This document shows, piece by piece, positions 1 through 7,231 of a stretch of 64,000 nt of DNA. The notes beneath the pieces are model-generated. The model had not been told where the DNA came from and did no database searches. It worked only from the letters and a program-made list of their open reading frames with translations. Source of the stretch: Gilvimarinus sp. DA14 (GTDB lineage Bacteria > Pseudomonadota > Gammaproteobacteria > Pseudomonadales > Cellvibrionaceae); NCBI RefSeq assembly GCF_024204685.1, contig NZ_CP100350.1:1-64000 (forward strand), in the 5' to 3' direction. Position 1 is the first letter of the stretch, and every line of letters begins with the position of its first letter. A program made the translations under genes and the position numbers.

Positions 1-393
1 CACTTTCCCGTTGCGGCACTTGTGGGGCTGGTGGCCAGCGATACCGGTTTTATTATTACTGCCGATGCTTTCTGGGCCCGCGCCAGCTTGTGGCTGGCCG
101 GTGTCGGCGCACTGTGCGGCTGGGGTGCGGGTTTGATCGGCTTGATTGACCTGCTCTCGGTGCGGCAAATCCGCCGCCTGATTACCGCCTGGAGTCACGC
201 TCTGGTCGCGGTGATGGGGTTGTCCGTGGTCACCCTTAACTGGCTGTTGCGACTTAACGATATGCAGGCCTGGGTAATGCCCTGGGGCATTAGTCTGTCT
301 GTGCTTACCGCGGTGCTGATTGCTCTTGCCGGTATTCTCGGTGGCCAGTTGGTCTACGAGCATGGAGTGGGCGTGGATACAGAATCGGAGTGA
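1..393 (+). CDS. DUF2231-like membrane protein, 5' end cut by window
   Basis: The frame is open from base 1, so the N-terminus lies outside the window; a GTG at 22 is only an internal codon or a weak alternative start. The visible part has about four hydrophobic segments, with the motif GLIDLL followed by a basic stretch and SHALV, then a segment ending in NWLLRL. This is the pattern of DUF2231 inner-membrane proteins (a Gly-Leu-Ile-Asp helix end, then a conserved His). Function is unknown for this family; some members are thought to be redox or heme related. It converges on the CopD-like gene with only 19 bp between the stops. Confidence 0.6.
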   Translation, partial: HFPVAALVGLVASDTGFIITADAFWARASLWLAGVGALCGWGAGLIGLIDLLSVRQIRRLITAWSHALVAVMGLSVVTLNWLLRLNDMQAWVMPWGISLSVLTAVLIALAGILGGQLVYEHGVGVDTESE

Positions 394-412
394 GTACTGA
401 GCTGGTTTCATC

Positions 413-820
413 TTAATGGCCTAGCAATGGTTTGGCCAACACCAACCAAAAAATGGCCGTAATCGCGCAAAAAATAAAACAAAATTGCAGGTAGCAGTAA
501 ATCTTTGCTGGCTCTAGCGCGTTGTTGCTAACCCGCGCAACCAGCCAGCCCGTCAACAGGTGTAGCACCACCAGTAAGCTCACCAGCACGAGCTTGATTA
601 TTAACCAGCTATCCAAAATGTCGTGCACGGCAAAAACCAGGGTGCCCAAAATCACCGCTGCCAGCGCCGCTGGTGTAGCGACATGGGTGTAAATAAACCG
701 CGCCAGCGTTATGCGGTTGGCACTGGTGGTGTGTTGTGTGGCTAACAGTACCGGCAGGTAAAGTAGGGCACCACACCAGCACAGCAAAGCGGCAATATGG
801 AAAGTGAGCAACCAGGGCAT
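413..820 (-). CDS. CopD/HemJ-like four-helix membrane protein
   Basis: A 135-residue protein with about four transmembrane helices. It starts MPWLLTFHIAALLCWCGALL, where a His in the first helix is followed by a W-x-G pattern, as in the CopD and HemJ (UPF0093) superfamily of small heme- or copper-linked membrane proteins. The helix following HDILDSWLIIK and the HLLTGWLVA helix fit the same fold. The substrate cannot be told from sequence. It is transcribed away from the TonB receptor gene at 1140, so the roughly 320-bp gap holds divergent promoters. Confidence 0.55.
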   Translation of the reverse strand: MPWLLTFHIAALLCWCGALLYLPVLLATQHTTSANRITLARFIYTHVATPAALAAVILGTLVFAVHDILDSWLIIKLVLVSLLVVLHLLTGWLVARVSNNALEPAKIYCYLQFCFIFCAITAIFWLVLAKPLLGH

Positions 821-1139
821 GACAAATCCTTGTGGCTTGGCAAGCCCGATGGGGCCGAGTGACTGTAAATCACAGATGAATTTGCACCCACTGCTTTCAG
901 TGGTTCGCCTCGCAGTGTCATGTTTTTTGTGTCCGAGTACAAGATCGCAGGCGTTTGTGTAAGGGATAAATTCGCTGGCTGTGAGCGGATTATCGGGCTG
1001 ATAACAGATTTCCGGCGGGCCTTCTCTAAAATCAGGGTCAAAAATCTAAATGATAATGACTTGCAATAAGTTTTGCGGTTTTGTACATTAGCGCTCCTGT
1101 CATTCCGGCCCTTGGGGGGCCACTAGTCCGGAGATGCTC
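821..1139. other. Divergent intergenic region
   Basis: About 319 bp between the CopD-like gene (leftward) and the siderophore receptor gene (rightward). It contains the Fur-box-like site listed separately at 1047-1070. No small gene with a convincing ribosome site was seen. Confidence 0.5.
1047..1070 (+). promoter_or_regulatory. Candidate Fur box upstream of siderophore receptor
   Basis: The stretch from 1052 begins GATAATGA, which equals the left half of the Fur consensus; the right half is degenerate (12 of 19 positions match by eye). It lies about 70 bp before the start codon of a TonB-dependent siderophore-type receptor, where Fur control is expected. A fur gene is present at 57753. The assignment is inference from motif and position. 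Confidence 0.5.
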
Positions 1140-3242
1140 ATGACCTGTTTTGTACGCAAAGCGCTTGCTGTGGCAATCGCGCTTTCCAGTAGTGCCGTAT
1201 ACGCTCAAAATGCGGCAGACACTGATAATAATTCGGGCGAAGGAGATGCCGAAAACATCGAATCTATTGTGATTTATGGTGAGCCAGGGGAGACAAAGTC
1301 GGCGACCAAATTGAATCTGTCGGTGTTTGAAACCCCGCAAATGGTATCGGTGATTTCGCGCGATCAAATTGACGACTTTGCCTTGCGTGAAGTGAACTCT
1401 CTGCTGTCGTACGTGCCCGGTGTCACCGTAGAACAGGTTGAGACTGACCGTACTTACTACACCGCCCGCGGCTTTGATATCGTCAACTTTCAGTACGATG
1501 GCGTGGGTGTGCCTTTTTCCTACGGCCTGACTCAAGGTCACGACGATACCGCTATTTACGAGCAGGTTGAAGTGGTCAAAGGCGCAACGGGTCTCACTAC
1601 CGGTCTGGCGAATCCGTCTGCCACCATTAACTATGTGCGCAAGCGTCCTACCGATGAATTTCAAGCGTCAGTATCGGCGGCCGCCGGCAGCTGGGATTAC
1701 TACCGTCTGGATGGCGATGTGTCCGGCCAGATTGTGGGCGACAAATTAAAAGGTCGTTTGGTGGTGGCGCAGCAAGACAGCGAATCGTATCTGGATCGCT
1801 ACGGCAAAGAGTTGAGCATTTTTTACGGGGTGTTGAGCGGCGATATCACCGACTCTACCCGCTGGACCATCGGCCACAGTATTAACGACAACCATAACGA
1901 TGGTATGTCATCGGGTGCCTTGCCGCTGTTTTACAACGACGGCTCGCTAACCGATTACGATGAGTCTACCAACACCGCGCCTGAGTGGGCCTACCAGGAT
2001 GTAACGCAAAACCGCACTTTTATCGAGTTAGAGCAAGACCTGGGCGATAAGTGGATGGCCAAGTTTATCTACACGCATAATGATCAAGACAAAGAGTGGG
2101 AAAACTTTTACCTCTCTGGTGCGCCAGACCCGGTAACCGAAGAGGGGCTAGTGGGCGTTGCCAGCCGTTACGAGGCAAACGATAAAGAAGATATTATCGA
2201 CGTGTTCGTCAGCGGCTCTTTTTCACTGTTCGGTCAAGAGCACGAGTTAGTCGCCGGTGTAAACTTGGCGGACATTAAACTTACCGGTCGTTCCATCTAC
2301 TCCAGCGCCTGGGGCGGTTACGACGACCCGGTGGGCGGTGACTGGGCCGAGGGCAGTACGCCGTATCCGCCCATGGATATCGACAATCCGGAAAGCTCAT
2401 CTACGGATATCGACCAAACGCAAAACTCGTTTTACGTATCTACCCGGTTAAACGTAACCGACAAGTTATCGCTGTTACTGGGCGCGCGTAACGTTGATAT
2501 TGAGCAAGAAGGTGTCAGCTACTCGGCGCCGCAAAACGCCGATGACCAAGAGACGGTACCCTACGCCGGTATCACCTTTGAGGTAACCGACGGTACCATG
2601 CTATACGCCAGCTACAGCGAAGTGTTTAAAGCCCAAACCTGGGTGGACGCCGATTTAGCGCCACTGGGTCCGGTACAGGGCGAGGGCACTGAAGTGGGCG
2701 TTAAGCAGGAAATTTTTGGCGCCAATGCGGTGCTGACCGCGGCTTGGTTTGAATCCCGCCAGGATAACTTTGGTGAGTGGGTCACCCGCGATATTGAAAC
2801 AGGGTTAAACATTTACCGCGGTGTTGAATTTACCAGCGAAGGTTTTGAGGTGGAGATATCCGGTGAAATTTTTACCGGTATGAACATCAGCGCCGGCTAC
2901 ACACAAGTTGAGGTTGAAGACGAGCAGGGCAATGACACGCGCCGCTTTATTCCCACACAGCAGTTCAAAGTGGCCGCCGCGTATCAAATACCCGCATTGC
3001 CCGATTTACGCCTGGGAGCCGGGGTAAATTGGCAGAATGAAATTTACTACGCCGACACCGAGGTACAAGGTGGCTACGCGCTGGTGGACTTGTTCGCCCA
3101 ATACAACCTAACCTCGAATCTGGCGTTAGGCTTAAACCTGGATAATGTCACCGATGAAAAATACCGCTTAAGCCCACAGTGGGGGCAGGCCAACTTCGGT
3201 GCCCCGCGCAGTGTCAGCGCATCCATCAGCTGGACCTATTGA
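1140..3242 (+). CDS. TonB-dependent siderophore receptor
   Basis: An outer-membrane ligand-gated channel for ferric siderophores. The 700-residue protein has a signal peptide (MTCFVRKALAVAIAL through VYA, cleaved before Q), a plug domain from about residue 50 (SVFETPQMVSVISRDQI, then VPGVTV, TARGFDI and VEVVKGATGL) and a 22-strand-type barrel ending in an aromatic residue (SISWTY). The plug matches the FhuE/FoxA/FpvA siderophore family rather than sugar TonB receptors; there is no STN domain. An ATG also occurs at 1134, but GGAG at 1130-1133 sits 6 bp before the ATG at 1140, so the latter is chosen. A Fur-box-like site lies upstream and a strong terminator follows. The siderophore is not predictable. 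Confidence 0.85.
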   Translation: MTCFVRKALAVAIALSSSAVYAQNAADTDNNSGEGDAENIESIVIYGEPGETKSATKLNLSVFETPQMVSVISRDQIDDFALREVNSLLSYVPGVTVEQVETDRTYYTARGFDIVNFQYDGVGVPFSYGLTQGHDDTAIYEQVEVVKGATGLTTGLANPSATINYVRKRPTDEFQASVSAAAGSWDYYRLDGDVSGQIVGDKLKGRLVVAQQDSESYLDRYGKELSIFYGVLSGDITDSTRWTIGHSINDNHNDGMSSGALPLFYNDGSLTDYDESTNTAPEWAYQDVTQNRTFIELEQDLGDKWMAKFIYTHNDQDKEWENFYLSGAPDPVTEEGLVGVASRYEANDKEDIIDVFVSGSFSLFGQEHELVAGVNLADIKLTGRSIYSSAWGGYDDPVGGDWAEGSTPYPPMDIDNPESSSTDIDQTQNSFYVSTRLNVTDKLSLLLGARNVDIEQEGVSYSAPQNADDQETVPYAGITFEVTDGTMLYASYSEVFKAQTWVDADLAPLGPVQGEGTEVGVKQEIFGANAVLTAAWFESRQDNFGEWVTRDIETGLNIYRGVEFTSEGFEVEISGEIFTGMNISAGYTQVEVEDEQGNDTRRFIPTQQFKVAAAYQIPALPDLRLGAGVNWQNEIYYADTEVQGGYALVDLFAQYNLTSNLALGLNLDNVTDEKYRLSPQWGQANFGAPRSVSASISWTY

Positions 3243-3291
3243 TTCCAGTAGAAATCTTCCTTTGGTTTTGTGATATATCGCGAAACGCTTG

Positions 3292-3323
3292 GCAGACACG
3301 GTGCAAATCGTGTCTGCTTTTTT
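3292..3323 (+). terminator. Rho-independent terminator of siderophore receptor gene
   Basis: GCAGACACG (3292-3300), an 8-nt loop, then CGTGTCTGC (3309-3317) form a perfect 9-bp stem followed directly by six T. It lies 50 bp after the receptor stop codon. Confidence 0.9.
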
Positions 3324-3429
3324 ATGTGAAGCTATCTGGCTGACACTTTGGCAAGTTTTAACGCTAGCGGCAAAGGTTTGTAATATGATAGGCGCACTGT
3401 GATGTTTCGACTCGATCAAAGGTCAATTT

Positions 3430-4323
3430 ATGTATATGAAGTTAAAGGTTTGCTTGGTGGCACTGGGTTTGTTGATATCAGCGGGTTTGCCGCAGGTGGT
3501 AAAAGCCGAACAGTGGCAGCCGCTGCTGGATGCAGAGCTGAGCCAATGGCGAACCTACCTGGGGTTTCCTAACGCAGAAACCCCTGTATCTGGGCTGGCA
3601 AAAGACGAGAGCGGTGATTATATCGAGCCCGTCGGTTATGACCGAGATGAATGGAATGTATTCAGTGTCAGCACTGACACCGGAGAACCCGTGTTGCGTA
3701 TCTCGGGCGAAATATACGGCGGCATTTTCACGCGACGCGAGTTTGAAAATTACCATTTGCGTTTGCAGGTAAAGTGGGGCGAGAAGAAGTGGCCGCCCCG
3801 TGAAAATTTGCCTTTGGATACCGGCATCTTATACCACGGTACCGGTGAGCATGGGGTCGATTACTGGCGCGCCTGGCCCTTATCGCAAGAGTTTCAGATA
3901 GTCGAGCAGGGGGTGGATGGTCTTACCGGCGACTGGTGGAAAATTGCCTATTCGCAAATTGATATTCGCTGCGCTAAAAACGCTGAAGACGAAACCTATC
4001 GCTACAGCCCGAAAGCTCCGTTAAAAACTTTTGGCGGGAATGACGGGCCTATTACTTGTGGCGCCAGCCACAATAACGAAAAACCATCCGGCGAGTGGAA
4101 TACCCTGGAGTTAATCACCTATCAAGGTAAAAGCCTGCATATTGTCAACGGTGAAGTCGTTATGGCTCTTAGCGCATCAGCGTACCCCACCAACTCTGGC
4201 ACCAAGCCCCTAACCCGGGGCCAAATTGTCTTGCAGAGCGAAGCGGGGGAAGTCTACTTCCGGCGAATAGAGCTAAAACCCATTAACGCGATCGCCGATT
4301 CCTACCGTCACTATTTTCAGTAA
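3430..4323 (+). CDS. Secreted DUF1080 (3-keto-disaccharide hydrolase-like) protein
   Basis: A 297-residue exported protein with a signal peptide ending VKA at about residue 26. The rest resembles the DUF1080 concanavalin-like jelly-roll domain: WQPLLDAELSQWRTYLG at the start, ISGEIYGGIFTRREFENYHLRLQVKWGEKKWPPR, DTGILYH, SQEFQIVEQG, GEWNTLELI, HIVNGEVV and GQIVLQSEAGEVYFRRIELKP are the typical conserved blocks. Family members hydrolyse 3-keto-glycosides or act in sugar breakdown; the substrate here is unknown. AAAGG at 3418-3422 lies 7 bp before the ATG. It stands alone after the terminator at 3323, so it has its own promoter. Confidence 0.75.
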   Translation: MYMKLKVCLVALGLLISAGLPQVVKAEQWQPLLDAELSQWRTYLGFPNAETPVSGLAKDESGDYIEPVGYDRDEWNVFSVSTDTGEPVLRISGEIYGGIFTRREFENYHLRLQVKWGEKKWPPRENLPLDTGILYHGTGEHGVDYWRAWPLSQEFQIVEQGVDGLTGDWWKIAYSQIDIRCAKNAEDETYRYSPKAPLKTFGGNDGPITCGASHNNEKPSGEWNTLELITYQGKSLHIVNGEVVMALSASAYPTNSGTKPLTRGQIVLQSEAGEVYFRRIELKPINAIADSYRHYFQ

Positions 4324-4344
4324 TACAACAGCGCTGCCCGGGCC

Positions 4345-4521
4345 TTAGGCGCTAGTGCTTGAGGCAGCGTCAATTTCAGCTCTGATTTTTTCAGCCTGTT
4401 CGGTGAGCAGCGAGTAGGTTTTGATATCGCCCCTGCGCTGTGCGTGCATCGCTTTTTCCAGTGTGGCCTCGTAGTCTTTTTGGAGTTTTTTACTGGGGTT
4501 TTTTCTTAACCAAGAAAACAT
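4345..4521 (-). CDS. Small DUF6435-type protein
   Basis: A 58-residue ORF on the minus strand. It begins MFSWLRKNPSKKLQKDYEA and continues with LEKAMHAQRRGDIKTYSLLT, then a helical AEKIRAEIDA tail. This is the pattern of the short DUF6435 (Lacal_2735-type) proteins: an amphipathic basic start, then two helices with a conserved QRxGDI motif. Function is unknown. It converges on the DUF1080 gene with 21 bp between stops. The family match is from recognition of the motif; the reading frame was translated base by base. Confidence 0.7.
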   Translation of the reverse strand: MFSWLRKNPSKKLQKDYEATLEKAMHAQRRGDIKTYSLLTEQAEKIRAEIDAASSTSA

Positions 4522-4792
4522 AGTTCACCCATAGTCTATGGAATATTGTTTGAGCCAAGTACTACGTCAGAATTTTCCCTTTGGATTAATCAGGCGGCTG
4601 GCAGAAATCACCGGATAGGCGCCTGTGGTGTAGGCCCAATAGCGCTTCCGCACACTGGGTTATAAATATTGGCTGGCCCGCGAAACTGTTACTTGGTAAT
4701 TAGGTCGTATTGAAGGTGACAAATACGGGTGCGGCCGCAAGGTTTTGCCGTATCTTACCGGCTTTAGGCTCCACATGACTTCAGGGATTTGT

Positions 4793-5521
4793 ATGAACGC
4801 ATCTTCTATTTTAAATCAACTGATGAAACAGGCCGGCGGTAGCTCATCTACCGGCAGTTCAACCGGCGGCATGGACTTAAATAAAATGCTGCAGGGAGTT
4901 TCTTCGCAGTTTTCAGGTGGCAAAGGCTCAGGCAGTGGTATCGATTTAAAAAGCCTGCTGGGCGGCGGCGCCCTGGGTATGATGATCGGCTCCAAGCGCG
5001 GTCGCAAAATGGGCGGTAAAGCCTTGAAGTATGGCGCCATTGCCGGGGTAGGTTACCTGGCGTGGAAGGCCTACCAAAATTCACAGGCGGGGAACGCCGC
5101 AAATCCCGTACAGCCGAACGCCCAGCAGGGCCAGCCACTGGAAGAACTGCAGGGCCAGGCGCATGAACGTCGCGGTCAGGAAATTCTACAGGCCATGATC
5201 ATGGCCGCCCGCGCCGATGGCCACATCGACGCCAACGAGCGCGCCATGCTCACCCAGGAAATCGAAACCCTGGGGCCAGACGACGAACTCCACGCCTGGA
5301 TTCAACGCCAGTTCGACGCGCCGCTGGATGCCCAGGCGCTGGCGCAAACCGCTGACTCGCCCCAGGCAGGGCGCGAAATCTATTTGGTTAGCGCCATTAT
5401 TGTCGACGAGCAAAATCCCATGGAGCGCGCCTGGCTGGATCAGCTGGCTGGTGCCTTGGGGTTACCGGCTGAGGTGGTCGGGGAGTTGGATCGGCAGGTG
5501 GAGGAGCAGGCTAGGGGGTAG
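4793..5521 (+). CDS. DUF533 / TerB-like inner-membrane protein (YebE type)
   Basis: A 242-residue protein. The N-terminal part is Gly/Ser-rich, followed by a Gly-rich hydrophobic segment (LLGGGALGMMIGSKRGRKMG then AIAGVGYLAWKAYQ). From about residue 125 comes a TerB-like helical domain (AMIMAARADGHIDANERAML ... YLVSAIIVDEQNPMERAWLDQLA) with the acidic DGHID/NE pattern typical of DUF533. The role is unknown (envelope stress association in enterics). An upstream ATG at 4745 exists in frame, but AGGGA at 4783-4787 supports the ATG at 4793. The stop codon TAG is the first base triplet of the repeat unit R1. Confidence 0.75.
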   Translation: MNASSILNQLMKQAGGSSSTGSSTGGMDLNKMLQGVSSQFSGGKGSGSGIDLKSLLGGGALGMMIGSKRGRKMGGKALKYGAIAGVGYLAWKAYQNSQAGNAANPVQPNAQQGQPLEELQGQAHERRGQEILQAMIMAARADGHIDANERAMLTQEIETLGPDDELHAWIQRQFDAPLDAQALAQTADSPQAGREIYLVSAIIVDEQNPMERAWLDQLAGALGLPAEVVGELDRQVEEQARG

Positions 5522-5964
5522 TTTGGTTTTTTGTATGCCCGGGTCGCCGGGCGTTGCGAGTTACTTTTTTCGGCAAAAAGTAACCAAAAACCTCGCCCAA
5601 CAACTGGCCCCTACGGTCGCTAGGCGTCCGGCCAGCAAGCACAGCTTGCTGTCGTTCGGCTACGCACAAAGCGCCGCTTTGCAAACGCTAGGCCTCACCC
5701 CTCGCTCCAGCTAATTTTAGCGGTCGGTCTAAACCGCACACAGCCCAGGCTGGCCTCTCTGTTGCTTTGCAACATTCACCTTCTCCATGTGCGCTTAGAC
5801 CTTTCGCGCTCGCAGCCCAGGCTGGCTTCTCTGCTACTGCGTAGCATTCACCTTCTCCAGAGCGCTCAACCCCTAAAATTGGCCTCCACTCGGTTCAGTT
5901 GTAAACGGACGAAAAACCCAAGCGAGTTCGTTGCTGTATCTCTCGGTATCTGTTTTGCGGTTTG
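5519..5964 (+). repeat. Modular intergenic repeat, copy R1 (long form)
   Basis: This region is shared with 6569-6848 (R2) and, inverted, with 9091-9410 (R3). The common core includes the hairpin GTTACTTTTT / AAAAAGTAAC (5560-5584), a CCTCGCCCAACAACTGGCCCC stretch, AATTTTAGCGGTCGGTCTAA and AGCGAGTTCGTTGCTGTATC. R1 differs from R2 by three extra blocks. One is about 80 bp with stems CAGCAAGC/GCTTGCTG and CAAAGC/GCTTTG. Two are 47-bp units (5741-5787 and 5813-5859), each starting CAGCCCAGGCTGG and carrying a small hairpin. No protein is convincingly encoded. It fills the whole gap between the DUF533 gene and the antitoxin gene. Confidence 0.85.
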
Positions 5965-6014
5965 TCCTAAGCTATGGTGTAATACAGTGTAGTTAGTTGC
6001 ATTGGAGATGCGTC

Positions 6015-6287
6015 ATGGGCGTTACTACCGTTCGTCTTCAGGCGGAAGTTGAGCAGCATCTGGAGGCAATCGCCGGCAGGCTCCATCGGAGTAAAGGCTG
6101 GGTGATTAATCAGGCGCTGTCAGAGTACATCGAAAGGCAGCAGCGCGAGCAGGAGCGTTGGCAGCAAACGCTCGAAGCCATGGAGTCCGCCGCCCTAGGA
6201 AAGCTAGTAGAGGCTAGCGAGGTGCATGACTGGCTTAATAGCTGGGGCAGCGAAAACGAGCAGGATGCGCCAAGGTCAGATAAGTGA
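6015..6287 (+). CDS. Ribbon-helix-helix (CopG/ParD-type) antitoxin
   Basis: A 90-residue protein. The N-terminus MGVTTVRLQAEVEQHLEAIA followed by RSKGWVINQALSEYIERQ is the beta-strand/helix/helix of a ribbon-helix-helix DNA-binding fold, as in CopG/ParD antitoxins. The C-terminal half is charged and helical (about residues 45-80), the usual toxin-binding arm. GGAG at 6004-6007 lies 7 bp before the ATG at 6015. It overlaps the toxin gene by 4 bp (GTGA), giving translational coupling. Such pairs autorepress their own promoter; the operator was not identified with confidence. Confidence 0.8.
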   Translation: MGVTTVRLQAEVEQHLEAIAGRLHRSKGWVINQALSEYIERQQREQERWQQTLEAMESAALGKLVEASEVHDWLNSWGSENEQDAPRSDK

Positions 6288-6571
6288 AACTGGTTTACAC
6301 GGACGAAGCCATTAAAGATTTAAAGCGCCTGAGGGAATTTGTCGCGGTTCACAACCCGTCTGCCGCAGGCAGAATAGCCGCTGAACTGGTGAGCAAATTG
6401 GAACTGCTACCCGACTTTCCCCATATGGGAGCGCCGGTTGAACTGGCTCCTGTCCCCGATTCCATCCGCGATATGGTTTTTGGCAAGTATGTTGTCCGCT
6501 ACTCGGTGCATGCGAGCGCCATCATTATTTTGCGGGTTTGGCATGAGTTGGAGGAAAAGGGGGAGGCGTAG
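6284..6571 (+). CDS. RelE/ParE-family toxin
   Basis: A 95-residue basic protein starting with GTG inside the antitoxin stop codon. The sequence (VYTDEAIKDLKRLREFVA, a long helix with AELVSKLELLPDFPHMGAPVEL, then IRDMVFGKYVVRYSVHASAIIILRVWHELEEKG) is the RelE/ParE fold: an N-terminal strand and helical hairpin, then a beta sheet with FGKYVVRY and ILRVWH. The final helix is followed almost at once by the stop. Target (gyrase or ribosome) cannot be told; the layout with an upstream RHH antitoxin favours ParE. The stop codon TAG abuts repeat copy R2. Confidence 0.8.
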   Translation: MKLVYTDEAIKDLKRLREFVAVHNPSAAGRIAAELVSKLELLPDFPHMGAPVELAPVPDSIRDMVFGKYVVRYSVHASAIIILRVWHELEEKGEA

Positions 6572-6848
6572 TTTGTTTTTTGTATGCCCGTGTCGCCGGG
6601 CGTTGCGAGTTACTTTTTTCGGCAAAAAGTAACCAAAAACCTCGCCCAACAACTGGCCCCTGCGGGGTCCCCTCGCTCCAGCCAATTTTAGCGGTCGGTC
6701 TAAACCGCACGTCCATGTGCGCTTAGACCTTTCGCGCTCGTCCAGAGCGCTCAACCACTAAAATCGGCCTCCGCTCGGCTCAGTCGTAAACGGCCGAAAA
6801 CCCCATGCGAGTTCGTTGCTGTATCATGCTGTATAGTCTTTGCGGTTT
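6569..6848 (+). repeat. Modular intergenic repeat, copy R2 (short form)
   Basis: Same family as 5519-5964, beginning like R1 exactly at the TAG stop codon of the upstream gene. It holds the core hairpin GTTACTTTTT/AAAAAGTAAC at 6609-6633 but lacks the three hairpin-bearing insert blocks of R1; where R1 has the two 47-bp units, R2 reads straight through at TCCATGTG and TCCAGAGC. Confidence 0.85.
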
Positions 6849-6900
6849 TCAATAATTATAAAAACCTTTATAGTCAAGCGCTTAACCAATTGGGAAGGTG

Positions 6901-7045
6901 GACAGGCGGTTGAAAAACGTAGGCGAGGCAGCCGATGCCAGGCAAAAATCGCTGAAAACGCGGAGTTTACATGTAGTAAATGAGCAGTTTGAAGCTATTT
7001 TTTAACGCCGCAGCGGCAACGTAGGTAGTTTTGCAACAGCCTGTC
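6901..7045. mobile_element. MITE-like palindromic element (145 bp)
   Basis: The ends are inverted repeats: GACAGGCGGTTGAAAAAC (6901-6918) and the complement of GACAGGCTGTTGCAAAAC (7028-7045), 16 of 18 matching. Inside lie AAAAATCGCT with AGCTATTTTT and TTTAC/GTAAA arms, so the whole element can fold into one long hairpin. There is no ORF. The layout is that of a non-autonomous element or large REP-like palindrome. I have the impression that similar sequences are scattered in other gammaproteobacteria, but I cannot search. Confidence 0.6.
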
Positions 7046-7174
7046 AGATAATAAGACCAGTGTTGGGCGTTACGCGCACGCACGCTTTACCCCGCTTTCC
7101 TTACGCCTGAAAACGGCTTAAATTTTAATTAATACAGACGCTTGCGGCTCTTTCCGGATGTTTTTCCAAGGAAT

Positions 7175-7208
7175 GATAACGCGCATGCGCGATATACAAA
7201 TGTTATAT
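7175..7208 (+). other. Left boundary of cassette 1 (candidate integron recombination site)
   Basis: GTTATAT at 7202-7208 is the perfect complement of ATATAAC at 8470-8476, the R'' box of the attC that ends cassette 1. In integron cassettes the last six bases of the R' box travel with the cassette, so this match marks the cassette start at 7203. Upstream, ATAAC (7176-7180) and GTTAT (7202-7206) form a short inverted pair around GCGCATGCGC; whether this is a reduced attC or part of an attI is unclear. Confidence 0.6.
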
Positions 7209-7231
7209 TTCTCACTTGAAGGAAGATTGAA

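Noticed and set aside
742-1041. 99-codon minus-strand frame covering the divergent intergenic region
   Set aside because: Low-complexity, cysteine- and proline-rich translation, overlaps the CopD-like gene start, no ribosome site.
5217-5992. Open frames running through repeat R1
   Set aside because: They consist of repeat sequence and vary with the gain or loss of repeat blocks; no conserved protein.
7062-7202. Possible extra, gene-less integron cassette starting at GTTACGC (7068)
   Set aside because: The expected complementary R'' box (GCGTAAC) is not found before 7202, and the remaining attC would be far too short.
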